A stretch of 64,000 bases of DNA, taken from positions 107,641 to 171,640 of the forward strand of contig NZ_JABXWU010000004.1 in the NCBI RefSeq assembly GCF_014595945.1. Direction: 5' to 3'. Source of the DNA: Alkalibacillus aidingensis. GTDB lineage: Bacteria > Bacillota > Bacilli > Bacillales > Alkalibacillaceae. Positions 34,552 to 43,708 of the stretch are shown piece by piece; the first letter of the stretch is position 1, and each line of letters begins with the position of its first letter. A model generated the notes under the pieces. That model had not been told where the DNA came from, ran no database searches, and saw only the letters and a list, made by a program, of their open reading frames with translations. A program made the translations under genes and the position numbers.

Positions 34552-36011
34552 TTTAATACTTTCATTAATTGTGAGTGGTATTTTTTTGAAACCAGGATAT
34601 AAAGGAAGTCACCTGCTTGAATTTCTGTATCCCCATATGGTGTAACCAGATCGTCACCTCGAACAATAGCACTAATGGAAGCTTTCTTAGGAAAGTCGAT
34701 TTCATGCAGCTTTTTACCAACAATAGCATTATCTCTATTAGTTTGAAATTGAACCATTTCGGCATTGGCCTGGGCAATTGAAATTAGCTCAATCGAGTGG
34801 TGAGGTGTATCTTTGACTGGCCCCATTAACCCTAGTTTACTTGCGACATAACTAATTGTTGAACCTTGAACGAGTGCCGATATGAGTACGACGAAGAAGA
34901 TAATGTTGAAGTAAGTATCTGCATTTTCAATTCCTGCAACTATTGGGAAGGTTGCTAAAACGATTGGAACAGCACCCCTTAAACCTGCCCAGGAAAGAAA
35001 GGTTTTCTCTTTAATTGTGTACTTCATACCAATAGTTGATAAGAAAATAGCAACGGGCCTAGCAATAAAAATGAGCACAAGTGAAATTAATATTCCTGAG
35101 AAGACGTTAGATAATTGGAAAACCTGCTCTGGAAAAGCAAGCAATCCTAGAATGATAAACATAATGATTTGAGCTGTCCAAGCCAATCCTTCATTGAATT
35201 GAAAGATCGAATAACGGTATGTTAGTTCAGTATTTCCGATGACTAAAGCAGCCACATAGACTGCAAGAAACCCACTGGCATCAATTAACGAAGCAACGCT
35301 ATAAGTAATTAATGCAAATGAAACGGCTAATACAGGATAAAGACCACTTGAATCCAAATTAATCTTATTAATAGCAATTGATGCTAATTTACCGATACCA
35401 AGACCTAATAGTAGTCCAATCCCCATCTGCCAGAAGAAGGATGGAACTAAACTCCATAAACCCGTTTGTTCATTAGTTATTAATTCAATAAACATTAATG
35501 TCAAGAATACAGCCATAGGGTCGTTGGTCCCTGATTCAGCTTCAAGGGTAGCCCCCATTTTAGCTTTAATGTTTCTCTCTTTTAAAGTCGCAAAAACAGC
35601 AGCAGCATCAGTTGATCCGACGATTGCTCCAAATAATAATGCTTCTAACCATGTAACATCTAAAATTATATGAACGGCCAAGCCAGTAATTAATGCGGTA
35701 AAGAATACTCCAGCTGTTGCGAGTGATATCGAAGGAACAGCTACGGATCGGACCGTACTCCACTTAGTCTGTAGACCACCTTCGAAGAGAATCATAATCA
35801 GGGCAAGAATACCGATAAATTGAGCAATGGCGACATTATCGAAATAAACTAATCCTAATCCATCACTACCGATTGCCATACCTACAGCGATGAAAAGGAC
35901 TAGTGAAGGTAGACCGAGGCGACTTGAGAATTTAGCGGCAAGGATCCCACTCAATAGAAGAAAAGCAATTAAAAATATCAGTCCGTCGTTTCCAAATGTT
36001 TCTGATAGCAT
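34527..36011 (-). CDS. CPA1-family K+(Na+)/H+ antiporter with TrkA-C domain (NhaP2-type)
   Basis: The 494-residue protein has about 12 hydrophobic segments with CPA1 landmarks (FEGGLQTKW, GSTDAAAVFATLKERN, LEAESGTNDPMAVFLT). A C-terminal TrkA-C/RCK-C domain (residues 400-488, with VGKKLHEIDFPKKASISAIV) follows, as in NhaP2/CvrA-type antiporters. These proteins expel K+ or Na+ in exchange for H+ and help with pH and osmotic balance, which suits a halophile or alkaliphile. AAAGGGGA precedes the ATG. The C-terminal domain may bind a nucleotide; the ligand is not evident. Confidence 0.9.
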   Translation of the reverse strand: MLSETFGNDGLIFLIAFLLLSGILAAKFSSRLGLPSLVLFIAVGMAIGSDGLGLVYFDNVAIAQFIGILALIMILFEGGLQTKWSTVRSVAVPSISLATAGVFFTALITGLAVHIILDVTWLEALLFGAIVGSTDAAAVFATLKERNIKAKMGATLEAESGTNDPMAVFLTLMFIELITNEQTGLWSLVPSFFWQMGIGLLLGLGIGKLASIAINKINLDSSGLYPVLAVSFALITYSVASLIDASGFLAVYVAALVIGNTELTYRYSIFQFNEGLAWTAQIIMFIILGLLAFPEQVFQLSNVFSGILISLVLIFIARPVAIFLSTIGMKYTIKEKTFLSWAGLRGAVPIVLATFPIVAGIENADTYFNIIFFVVLISALVQGSTISYVASKLGLMGPVKDTPHHSIELISIAQANAEMVQFQTNRDNAIVGKKLHEIDFPKKASISAIVRGDDLVTPYGDTEIQAGDFLYILVSKKYHSQLMKVLNKKNEQAK

Positions 36012-36204
36012 CGCATGTCCCCTTTAATTTCCTATACATTAATTATATTTTATCATAATGCGAAACATGATGCGTTTGATATGCACTAATTCTGGAAGAT
36101 TATCTCAGTCTTAAGACGGAACAAAAGAGGTTCTTAAGGTCATGTGGAGGATACAAATTTTATGGTTTAATTAAGAGAAAGTGATGAAATGGGGGAGTGA
36201 TTTG

Positions 36205-37176
36205 GTGGAAGAGCATAATATTATTGAAGTTAAGGGATTAAAAAAGGTTTATAAAAAAAGGAAGACAAAGGAACTGGTTACGGCTATCAGTGATATTAAT
36301 TTTAATGTAAGAGAAGGAGAGATATTAGGTCTGTTAGGTCCCAATGGTGCAGGGAAAACAACAACGATAAAGTCAATTTGTGGCCTTTTAAGTCCTGATC
36401 AAGGAACCATCTATATAAAAGGTGTAGATGTTAAAAAAAATCGTCTAAAAGCATTAAACCATATTAGTGCTGTACTTGAAGGTAATCGAAATATTTATTG
36501 GCGTTTAACTGTTAGAGAGAACCTAGAGTATTTCTCGGGTAATAGAGGTAAAGGTCGGAAGGAAGTCAGACATCATATTGAAAAACTATTAAGGCAGTTT
36601 GATTTAAAACAAAAAGAAAATGAGTTAGTTAGTAGTTTGTCTCGGGGAATGCAGCAAAAGTTAGCAATCGCGATCGCCTTACTTGCTGACAGTGATGTAA
36701 TTTTACTAGACGAACCGACACTTGGGATCGATATTGAAACGGGTTATGAAATCAGGGAGTTACTCAAACAGATTGTTAACGAGGAAGGTAAGACCATAAT
36801 CATAAGCACACATGACATGCCGGTTGTGCAAGATTTATGTGAGCGAACGGTTATTATCAATAAAGGGCATGTCATTGCTGATGAACGAGTTGATCAATTA
36901 ATCAATCTATTTGAAACTCGTGCTTACTCAATTACTCTAGGGAGTCCGTTATCTGATCGTCAACAACAATTATTAGAAGGAAAATTCCCGATATATCAAA
37001 TGGTGGACCTACAGTTAGAAGTCACATTAGAAAATGAAGGTGACATCTATGATCTTATGGATATTTTAAAGAGCGAAGCAACTAAAATTACTAAAATAGA
37101 CCGAACGACGATTGATTTTGAACAAGTGTTTATGCAGTTGATTCGTGAGGAGGGTAAACAGCATGTCGTTTCTTAA
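36205..37176 (+). CDS. ABC exporter ATP-binding protein (DrrA/CcmA type)
   Basis: The 323-residue protein has Walker A GPNGAGKTTTIKS, the signature LSRGMQQKL, Walker B DVILLDEPT and the switch His in ISTHD. A C-terminal extension follows, typical of drug or polysaccharide exporter ATPases. I place the start at the GTG at 36205, which follows GGGGGAGTGA; the upstream GTG at 36181 lacks a site. It overlaps the permease gene by 14 nt. The substrate is unknown. Confidence 0.9.
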   Translation: MEEHNIIEVKGLKKVYKKRKTKELVTAISDINFNVREGEILGLLGPNGAGKTTTIKSICGLLSPDQGTIYIKGVDVKKNRLKALNHISAVLEGNRNIYWRLTVRENLEYFSGNRGKGRKEVRHHIEKLLRQFDLKQKENELVSSLSRGMQQKLAIAIALLADSDVILLDEPTLGIDIETGYEIRELLKQIVNEEGKTIIISTHDMPVVQDLCERTVIINKGHVIADERVDQLINLFETRAYSITLGSPLSDRQQQLLEGKFPIYQMVDLQLEVTLENEGDIYDLMDILKSEATKITKIDRTTIDFEQVFMQLIREEGKQHVVS

Positions 37177-37936
37177 TTTAGTTGGTGCCAATACGAGAAT
37201 TGAGTTTATTGAACTGAAGCGTTATCTTCCAAATACATTAAGTTTAATTTTTACCTTCTACTTTATCTTTTTGGCGATGTTTTTTGGGATTAATGTAATT
37301 GGTGATCCACAAACAGCTGATGCTAATATCCAGTATGGGATTGTCAATATGGTGTTTTGGTATTTAACAATGATGACCTTACAAAACATTGGGTTTACGA
37401 TTACTTTAGAGGCCACGCGAGGCACACTTGAGCAGCTGTATATGTCACCGTATGGTGTGTGGAGGATTTTGTTAGCAAGATTTCTTGGCTACTTAGCGAT
37501 TCATAGTGTAGTCGTGATTCTATTATTATTTGCGACCATGTTAACAGCAAATCAATGGCTAAATTTGCAACCGACAATCGTCATCCCCATTATGTTGTTA
37601 ACTATTATAGGGATTATAGGGGTTGGATTTATGCTGGCAGGTGCTTGCGTTATTTTTAAACAGATTCAAGCCTTCTTGCAAATCTTGCAGTTTATTTTAA
37701 TGGGATTGGCTTTTGTTCCTTTGAATGTTGCACCATTTTTAGTCTTTGCTCCTTTTGTTAAAGGCTTTGATATGATTCGCCAAGTGATGATTCAAGGCCA
37801 TACGTGGACGGATTTCACGGTATTAGATTTTTCTATCTTGATCATCAACTCTTTAGTCTATTTAGCAATTGGGGTCGCTTTTTATTTGAAGTGTGAAAAA
37901 ATCGCAATGAGTAAAGGATTATTGAGTCAGTATTAG
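37163..37936 (+). CDS. ABC-2 type permease
   Basis: The 258-residue protein has six hydrophobic segments of the ABC-2 permease type (about residues 23-45, 60-80, 105-130, 138-160, 170-190 and 225-250). It carries the GTLEQLYMSPYG cytoplasmic coupling motif near residue 88. It pairs with the ATPase encoded just upstream and presumably forms a homodimeric or heterotetrameric exporter. The ATG at 37163 has GAGGAGGG upstream, inside the previous gene. Confidence 0.88.
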   Translation: MSFLNLVGANTRIEFIELKRYLPNTLSLIFTFYFIFLAMFFGINVIGDPQTADANIQYGIVNMVFWYLTMMTLQNIGFTITLEATRGTLEQLYMSPYGVWRILLARFLGYLAIHSVVVILLLFATMLTANQWLNLQPTIVIPIMLLTIIGIIGVGFMLAGACVIFKQIQAFLQILQFILMGLAFVPLNVAPFLVFAPFVKGFDMIRQVMIQGHTWTDFTVLDFSILIINSLVYLAIGVAFYLKCEKIAMSKGLLSQY

Positions 37937-37940
37937 ACTA

Positions 37941-37975
37941 AAGTGGGTGGTGAAAAAGCTGCCCACTTCTTATTG
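37941..37975 (+). terminator. Weak terminator after the ABC exporter genes
   Basis: A 7-bp stem (AAGTGGG / CCCACTT) with a 14-nt loop is followed by CTTATT. Confidence 0.55.
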
Positions 37976-38021
37976 AATTAAAGAGGTTTCGTGATAACAT
38001 GGTTACAAGGGTGGTGATTGT

Positions 38022-38936
38022 ATGGTTAAATCATACATATTTCTTATTGTTACAGTCGTCATCTTCTCGGGGAACTTATTAATTGGAAAAGCGATCAATG
38101 ACTTGCCGCCAGTAACAATTACTTTTTTTCGCTGTTTGATCGCTTTTTCAGTTGTTCTACCTTTTGCTATTAAGCAAGTACGTTGGTATCATGATGTCTT
38201 TCGTCAGTATTGGAAGTATTTATTAGTTTTCGCCTTGACAGGAATTACGACGTTTAATGTCTTGGTTTATTTATCTCTTAACTATACTACAGCAATTAAT
38301 GCTGGAATTGTCGAGGCAACAACACCGATTTTTGCTGTGATCCTTGGATATTTTATTCTAAAGGAAAGGTTGAGTAAGAGGCAATTATTAGGAATGTTTA
38401 TCTCATTCGTTGGTGCTGTGTGGGTGATTTCTGACGGTTCAGTGGAGGTATTAATGTCACTACAATTCAATACGGGTGATATGACTATGTTGTTAGCTGT
38501 ATTAGTCTGGGCGATTTATTCGATATCAGTTAAGCAACATAATGAAAAATTCCCAGTGTATGGTAGTGCAGCTTTCATGCTAGGATTTGGTGTGATTATC
38601 TTGCTACCTTCAATGTTTATTGAGTGGTTTGTAGTGGGGTTACCTTCAGCATTAGGTGAGCTATCCAATTGGTTAGGTTTATTTTATTTAGGTGTTTTCC
38701 CGTCTTTTATTGCACTCGTCTTGTGGAACCAGGCAGTGACAGACATTGGTCCGTCTTTATCTAGTGTATTCCTCAATCTATTACCGGTCTTTACAGCTAT
38801 TGGTGCGGTATTATTCTTTGGTGAGGATTTGACGATCGAGCAAACTTTAGGTGGTTTACTTGTTATTTTGGGTGTTTTATTAGTGAATGTGAACTTTAGA
38901 AATATAAAGTATTTTCGAAAAAGAGAAGAGGTTTGA
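38022..38936 (+). CDS. EamA/DMT-family transporter
   Basis: The 304-residue protein has ten hydrophobic segments in two EamA repeats. The first has GNLLIGKAINDLPPVTITFFR at the start and EATTPIFAVILGYFILKERL near residue 95; the second contains LNLLPVFTAIGAVLFFGEDL near residue 250. Members export metabolites or amino acids; the substrate is not predictable. GGGTGGTGA precedes the ATG. It is a single gene with a terminator. Confidence 0.9.
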   Translation: MVKSYIFLIVTVVIFSGNLLIGKAINDLPPVTITFFRCLIAFSVVLPFAIKQVRWYHDVFRQYWKYLLVFALTGITTFNVLVYLSLNYTTAINAGIVEATTPIFAVILGYFILKERLSKRQLLGMFISFVGAVWVISDGSVEVLMSLQFNTGDMTMLLAVLVWAIYSISVKQHNEKFPVYGSAAFMLGFGVIILLPSMFIEWFVVGLPSALGELSNWLGLFYLGVFPSFIALVLWNQAVTDIGPSLSSVFLNLLPVFTAIGAVLFFGEDLTIEQTLGGLLVILGVLLVNVNFRNIKYFRKREEV

Positions 38937-38984
38937 TGATTCGGTAAGTATCAGTTCTGGTCATTGACGCATTTACTAGCGAAC

Positions 38985-39019
38985 CAATCGGGGATGGGTC
39001 GTTCTCGATTGTTTTTTTT
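38985..39019 (+). terminator. Terminator of the EamA gene
   Basis: A 10-bp stem including G-T pairs (CAATCGGGGA / TTCTCGATTG) runs into eight T residues. Confidence 0.82.
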
Positions 39020-39098
39020 GATGTGTGGGGGTTCACGATTGATTGCGTTTGAACCTTTATGGAGTTGGAGAAGAGTGAATGCCCATGCTCATCTACAG

Positions 39099-39146
39099 TA
39101 AAAAAACTGTCTCAAAAGCCATTATGTCTGTGACTTTTAAGACAGC
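39099..39146 (-). terminator. Terminator of mreBH
   Basis: A 12-bp stem (CTGTCTCAAAAG / CTTTTAAGACAG, with a G-T pair) is followed on the minus strand by a run of T residues. Confidence 0.85.
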
Positions 39147-39161
39147 TTCAACATTCGTTAT

Positions 39162-40169
39162 TTATTTGGAAGCTTTTTGAAGTTTATGGATCATTTGTAG
39201 TGACTTACCTGTTCCAATTGCGACACATTCTAATGGGTTTTCTGCAATATGAACGGGTACATCAACTTCGCTTTCTAACCATTCGGCCATACCTTTAAGT
39301 AGTGCACCACCACCAGTTACAGTGATTCCTTGGTCAACAATATCACCACTTAGTTCAGGTGGACAGTTTTCTAAGGTTGATTTAACAGCTTCTAAAATAT
39401 GCTCTAACGGTTCACGGATTGCTTCTTGAATTTCTTTTGAGTCTAATGTAATGGTTTTTGGTAAACCAGCAACTAAATCACGACCTCGCACCTCGATTAT
39501 GACTGGTTCATGATCAATTAGTGCGTAACCGATTTCGGTTTTAATTGTTTCTGCTGTACGTTCACCGATTAAAACATTATAGTTTTTGCGAACGTACTGA
39601 ATTATCGCAGCATCAATGTGATCTCCACCAACGCGCGCCGATTGTGCAGATACCACACCACCGAATGAAATAATAGCGACTTCACTAGTGCCGCCACCAA
39701 TATCGACAACGACATTAGAGATTGGCTCGTCCACTGGCAACCCTGCACCAATTGCAGCTGCTAATGGCTCTTCAATAATATGAACGTTTTTGGCGCCGTA
39801 TTCTTTCACAGCATTTTCTATGGCACGACGCTCAACAGAAGTTGAACCAGTCGGTGCACAAATAACGACATTTGGCTTTCGCATGGAAACGCCAATACGC
39901 TTACTAACTTTTTTAAGCATTTCAGTTAACATTTGTGATGTCACTTCATAATCTGCAATAACCCCATCTTTTAACGGGCGAATTGATGTAATATTAGCAG
40001 GTGTTTTACCAATCATATCTTTCGCTTCATGTCCAACAGCCAAGACATTCCCTGATTTGGAGTCAACAGCGACAACTGAAGGCTCATTGTAGACAACACC
40101 TTTATTTTTGCTATATATTAATAAGTTTGCAGTACCTAAGTCGATTCCTATTTCTGCATTTGCAAACAT
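39162..40169 (-). CDS. mreBH: Rod-shape determining actin homologue MreBH
   Basis: The 335-residue protein has actin-fold nucleotide-binding motifs ([17 protein letters not shown] at the start, [18 protein letters not shown] near residue 155, GGGALLKG near 285) and the MreB-family [10 protein letters not shown]. The length and an opening [15 protein letters not shown] match B. subtilis MreBH better than MreB or Mbl, and there are no mreCD genes next to it. It polymerises under the membrane and guides the cell-wall elongation machinery; MreBH is linked to the LytE hydrolase in B. subtilis. Confidence 0.92.
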   Translation of the reverse strand: MFANAEIGIDLGTANLLIYSKNKGVVYNEPSVVAVDSKSGNVLAVGHEAKDMIGKTPANITSIRPLKDGVIADYEVTSQMLTEMLKKVSKRIGVSMRKPNVVICAPTGSTSVERRAIENAVKEYGAKNVHIIEEPLAAAIGAGLPVDEPISNVVVDIGGGTSEVAIISFGGVVSAQSARVGGDHIDAAIIQYVRKNYNVLIGERTAETIKTEIGYALIDHEPVIIEVRGRDLVAGLPKTITLDSKEIQEAIREPLEHILEAVKSTLENCPPELSGDIVDQGITVTGGGALLKGMAEWLESEVDVPVHIAENPLECVAIGTGKSLQMIHKLQKASK

Positions 40170-40258
40170 TTGATGGCCTCCATCCCTATATTTATATTTA
40201 TCTATACAATTCGTTAGTTTATCATGTTTTATAAACCATATCGGTTAAGAATTTTTGA

Positions 40259-40290
40259 CAAAAAAATTACAGAGGGGAGAGCCTCTGTAA
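40259..40290 (-). terminator. Terminator of the DUF2639 gene
   Basis: A perfect 9-bp stem (TTACAGAGG / CCTCTGTAA) is followed on the minus strand by TTTTTT. Confidence 0.88.
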
Positions 40291-40299
40291 CAATCTTGG

Positions 40300-40431
40300 T
40301 TAATTTTTCTTACTTTCTAATAAGTTTGCAAGTGTTGATGCATCATACTTCTCTATTTTACGACCTTCATAGTTGCTTACGCCAAGTTTTTTAAGTTCAG
40401 AAACGTACCAACCTTTTGTTCCTACGTACAT
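40300..40431 (-). CDS. YflJ-like DUF2639 small protein (43 aa)
   Basis: The short frame begins MYVGTKGWYVSELKKLGV and continues NYEGRKIEKYDASTLANLL, the DUF2639 pattern found in many Bacillus genomes and typified by YflJ. A strong AGGAGGG site is seven bases upstream of the ATG and a perfect terminator follows nine bases after the stop, so it is very probably a real gene. The function is unknown. It is independent of mreBH. Confidence 0.85.
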   Translation of the reverse strand: MYVGTKGWYVSELKKLGVSNYEGRKIEKYDASTLANLLESKKN

Positions 40432-40637
40432 GAATAGCCCTCCTTCTGAGTTTTACCCTAAAAAGTCTGCAAAAGATATTTTACCATCAATTGTTGACAT
40501 AAAAAAGAGTAAAGCCTATATTTTATGAGGAAATTTGTTCTTTTATTTAAAATAAAGACTAGAAGACGGGTAATGGAAGATATGTTATCATAAGTTGTTG
40601 CGAAATAAACACTTATAATTAGAAAGGTTTTTGGACC

Positions 40638-41369
40638 ATGTCATATAAAACATTATCAGATGTCAAGGAACGTTTAGAGAGACTAGGGTCATTCGAGTTG
40701 AATGACGAGCGATTTGTTGAAGTGGCTGAACAAGCCATCGACAACGAGACTCAACAACCGAAAGATCGTTTATTATATGCCTATAAAAACTTATTAGCTG
40801 AGGTCTCCCAACAAATGAATCAGATGGATGATCATATGGGTATGCAACCAACCTGTCAAATGGGGTGTGCGTTTTGTTGTTACTTTCCCATTATTGTAAC
40901 CAAGCTTGAGGCGAATATGATCATTCGTGGGATTGAATCGATGGAAGAGGAACAACGAGATCAACTCGTCCAACATTTACAAAGCTACTTTATAAATCAG
41001 AAGGAAAAGGTAGCGGCATGTACGTCACTTGATTTTGAACAAGGGGAGATCAAGCATGAATACATGAAGAAACAGTTGCCTTGTCCATTACTAGACCCAG
41101 AAACAAATACGTGTATGGCCTATGAGTGGCGTCCACTTCCTTGCCGTACGTATGTGAATTACATGGATCCTAAAATTTGTGAGAAGCAGCTAGTGCCGGA
41201 AGAAGCGGTTAGCTTTGAATTTTTATATGAAGATTATATGGGAAATTTGAATGAAGTAGCTCAAGAGATTGCTATGGAAGATGGCCATGCGATTGATTAT
41301 CCGGCAGATGTTTTCCAATATAACTATTTGCCCGTGTTTTTAAAAGAATGGATTGAGGAAAGAGAATAG
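40638..41369 (+). CDS. YkgJ-family CxxC cluster-binding protein
   Basis: The 243-residue protein carries the YkgJ (CxxCxxCC) pattern: CQMGCAFCCYFP near residue 75 and CPLLDPETNTCMAYEWRPLP with a following CRTY near residue 155. These cysteines are thought to chelate zinc or an iron-sulfur cluster. The flanking regions are helical and acidic. No enzymatic role is established for the family. AGAAAGG precedes the ATG. It is convergent with a HAD-hydrolase gene across a structured element. Confidence 0.85.
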   Translation: MSYKTLSDVKERLERLGSFELNDERFVEVAEQAIDNETQQPKDRLLYAYKNLLAEVSQQMNQMDDHMGMQPTCQMGCAFCCYFPIIVTKLEANMIIRGIESMEEEQRDQLVQHLQSYFINQKEKVAACTSLDFEQGEIKHEYMKKQLPCPLLDPETNTCMAYEWRPLPCRTYVNYMDPKICEKQLVPEEAVSFEFLYEDYMGNLNEVAQEIAMEDGHAIDYPADVFQYNYLPVFLKEWIEERE

Positions 41370-41376
41370 ATATTAA

Positions 41377-41464
41377 AAGGAGCACCCTGTGCTGGTAGTG
41401 CACCCCAAAAGCTAGATTTTTACTCTAATTTTGGATGCAGCACCGAGGGGGATGCTCCTTATTT
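41377..41464. terminator. Long branched bidirectional terminator-like structure
   Basis: An outer helix AAGGAGCA / TGCTCCTT (41377-41384, 41453-41460) encloses GTGCTG / CAGCAC and CCAAAA / TTTTGG helices. T-rich sequence follows on both strands. It separates two convergent genes and is larger than an ordinary terminator. Confidence 0.6.
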
Positions 41465-42289
41465 TTATTGTGCTAAGGTCTCGACCATGAGCAAACGGTC
41501 ATCATTGACGGGTTTAACTTGAGAATCAGTCAACCAGATTGCGGACATACCTAATTGTAAAGCTGGGGCGATTTCATTCATGAAGTTATCCCCAATAGAA
41601 ATCGTATCTTCAGGCTTGACTTGATATTTATCTAATACATATTCAAAATGTTGCTTCGTAAAGACGGGTTTACGTGCCCATGAAATTAATTCAACGAAAT
41701 AATCATCAAGCTCAAGGAATTTAAGTAGGCGTTTGGCATCTTCCTCATCACTATTCGTACAAACTATAAGTGTATGATCTTGGTGGATAGAAGCTAAATA
41801 TTCTTTTAAGCCAGGAGTTTGGTTCAAGAAACCATCTAATTCCGACATTTGCTCTTTGGTTTTGTTATAGCATTCCTGAATAGTATCAACGGCAATACCG
41901 AAGTGACGCGCAATTGCATAAGGTGGCCACCAGCCATCACCAATTGGAACCCAATGATTAAAATCAAAGTCGGCCGCTTTAATATTTTTCGGCGCATCGC
42001 TAACTTCAACAACCTCATCGTCCCAATTACGTGCTTCTGTTAATTCCTCAGTGAACGGATCCCATGTCCAAATTAAGTCACGCTTACCATCATAAATTTT
42101 CCCAATTTGTACAGGGTGATTTCCCTTTTGAATCTGATCATAAATAGCCTGGAATTGTTGCTGTTCCTGCTCATTGAGATGAGCCTTTAAGTTCTCTGTA
42201 TGTAGTTTAAAATGCTCAGTCCCCTCATATAATGTACCATCCAAATCAAAGATCGCAACTTGATGGCTTTCAATCAAGCGATTATACAT
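41465..42289 (-). CDS. HAD-superfamily hydrolase
   Basis: The 274-residue protein has HAD motif I (FDLDGTLYEG), motif II (VCTNSDEED near residue 186), a Lys for motif III (ARKPVFTKQ) and motif IV (SIGDNFMNEIAPA). It is a cytoplasmic phosphatase-like enzyme with a large helical cap (residues 30-160) containing many Trp. The substrate is unknown. The ATG at 42289 has AAGGAAGG at about 9 nt; the ATG at 42298 abuts that site. Confidence 0.82.
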   Translation of the reverse strand: MYNRLIESHQVAIFDLDGTLYEGTEHFKLHTENLKAHLNEQEQQQFQAIYDQIQKGNHPVQIGKIYDGKRDLIWTWDPFTEELTEARNWDDEVVEVSDAPKNIKAADFDFNHWVPIGDGWWPPYAIARHFGIAVDTIQECYNKTKEQMSELDGFLNQTPGLKEYLASIHQDHTLIVCTNSDEEDAKRLLKFLELDDYFVELISWARKPVFTKQHFEYVLDKYQVKPEDTISIGDNFMNEIAPALQLGMSAIWLTDSQVKPVNDDRLLMVETLAQ

Positions 42290-42376
42290 CCTATTCATCC
42301 TTCCTTCTCTCTATTGATTTAATATTACCACAAGAGGTATTGGTGGTTAAATTAATTTAATATCTGAGGTGTGGAG

Positions 42377-42612
42377 GTCGGATGAAGAGGGGCGACAGTC
42401 GGATGAGAGTGTGTGAAGGTCGGATGAAGAGGGGTGACAGTCGGATGCGAGGGTGTGAAGGTCGGATGAAGAGGGTGACAGTAGGATGCGAGTGTGTGAA
42501 GGTCGGATGAAGAGGGGCGAAAGTCGGACGAGAGTGTGTGAAGGTCGGATGAAGAGGGGTGACAGTCGGACGAGAGGGTGTGAAGGTCGGATGAAGAGGG
42601 GCGAAAGTCGTA
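42377..42612. repeat. 42-bp tandem repeat (family A, second locus)
   Basis: About five and a half units alternate two related 21-bp halves: GTCGGATGAAGAGGGGCGAC plus A, and GTCGGATGAGAGTGTGTGAA plus G. It is related on the opposite strand to the repeat at 1-164. Both strands stay open in several frames through it, which creates false reading frames. Confidence 0.88.
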
Positions 42613-42689
42613 TAGGATTTGATTTCTCAATTAAGGGTGATGATTCAGTAAATAATATGGTGCATTCAGTAATAATATCTCATATTCGC

Positions 42690-42860
42690 CAATTAATCAT
42701 CGGTATTCATCAATTAGTGGAAGAGATTCATTAATAAAAATGAGAATTCATCAATAAATCAAGTTATTCCTTATTAAAAGTCCACATTCATCAATAAATC
42801 AAGCTATTCATGATTAATACTCCTAATTCATCAAAAAAACTTCTGATTCATCATTAACCT
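42690..42860. repeat. Degenerate 20-bp AT-rich tandem repeat (family C, second locus)
   Basis: ATTCATCAATAA-type cores recur at about 20-bp spacing eight times, with more divergence at the left. It lies directly beside the family A repeat in the divergent region between the HAD and phosphatase genes. Confidence 0.7.
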
Positions 42861-43219
42861 CACCACCCACTCCCCCTAGAAAATCAAGGTGCAGAATACA
42901 TATCTACCCAATCACTAGCTCAGAATTAAGTTTTTTAACTTAAAGGTATTAACAGCTAAATTCTACTATTTTGCTCGTATTTTTTGTAAAATATACTTGA
43001 AGGGAAATAGGAGGAAGGCTGTCGTGTGATTTGTAAACCACTACTCACGAGATTTATATACATATGAGTTTAGATGAGCTATCACATAAAACTAGACAAT
43101 GAATTCAGAAAAAATTGGATAACATTGTAGGGGAAATCCTTTTGTTATCAGATATTTTTGTTTATGATTAATGAAGGTAGGATATAGATAAAGGGAATAA
43201 TAATTTGAAGGTGGTCAAT
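42861..43219. other. Non-coding interval upstream of the phosphatase operon
   Basis: No gene is visible. An AGGAGGAAGG sequence near 43010 is followed by a GTG and then an immediate stop, so it is not a start site. The promoter of the downstream operon probably lies here but no good -35/-10 pair was identified. Confidence 0.5.
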
Positions 43220-43690
43220 ATGGTAAAAGTTTTATTTGTGTGTTTGGGTAATATTTGTCGTTCGCCAATGGCTGAGGCTGTTTTTCAGGATTTGTTAACT
43301 GTGAAAGGATTAGATGAAAAGTTTGTCGTCGATTCAGCTGGAATTGCAGATTATCATGTTGGCTCTTCACCACATGAAGGAACGTTAACAAAGCTAAAAG
43401 AACATGGAATTAATGCAAATGGTCTGATGGCAAGACAAGTTACAGAAGAAGATTTTGTTCATTTTGATTATATCATTGCAATGGACGATGAAAATATAAA
43501 AGCCTTGAATCAAATGAAAGGTTCTCAGTCTGAAGCAGAAGTGAAGAAGTTATTGGACTATTTACCAGATTCATCAGTTAATAACGTACCAGATCCGTAC
43601 TTTACAGGGGACTTTGACGAGACCTATGAGTTGGTTTCACAGGCGTGTGAGTATCTCTTACACGATATTCGTAGTTCACAAGATATTTAA
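43220..43690 (+). CDS. yfkJ: Low-molecular-weight protein-tyrosine phosphatase (YfkJ-like)
   Basis: The 156-residue protein has the CLGNICRSP phosphate-binding loop (Cys8, Arg14) and the general acid in VPDPYFTGDFDETYEL near residue 118. Both are diagnostic of LMW-PTPs and arginine phosphatases. The ATG at 43220 has GAAGGTGG upstream. The next two genes match B. subtilis yfkI and yfkH in order. Whether it dephosphorylates Tyr or Arg cannot be said: the third position of the CxGNxCRS loop is Gly and the fifth is Ile here, a tyrosine-phosphatase-like loop. Confidence 0.9.
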   Translation: MVKVLFVCLGNICRSPMAEAVFQDLLTVKGLDEKFVVDSAGIADYHVGSSPHEGTLTKLKEHGINANGLMARQVTEEDFVHFDYIIAMDDENIKALNQMKGSQSEAEVKKLLDYLPDSSVNNVPDPYFTGDFDETYELVSQACEYLLHDIRSSQDI

Positions 43691-43708
43691 AATTGGAGGG
43701 GTGCTAAG

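Noticed and set aside
42352-42734. Reading frames of 82 and 92 codons on both strands with regular repeats (EGRMKRGE and SSSDLHTLSSD type)
   Set aside because: They exist only because the family A tandem repeat has no stop codons in several frames. Neither has a ribosome binding site or a non-repeat domain.
43008-43040. Possible gene start after an AGGAGGAAGG sequence
   Set aside because: The GTG at the right spacing is followed directly by a stop codon and there is no alternative start nearby.
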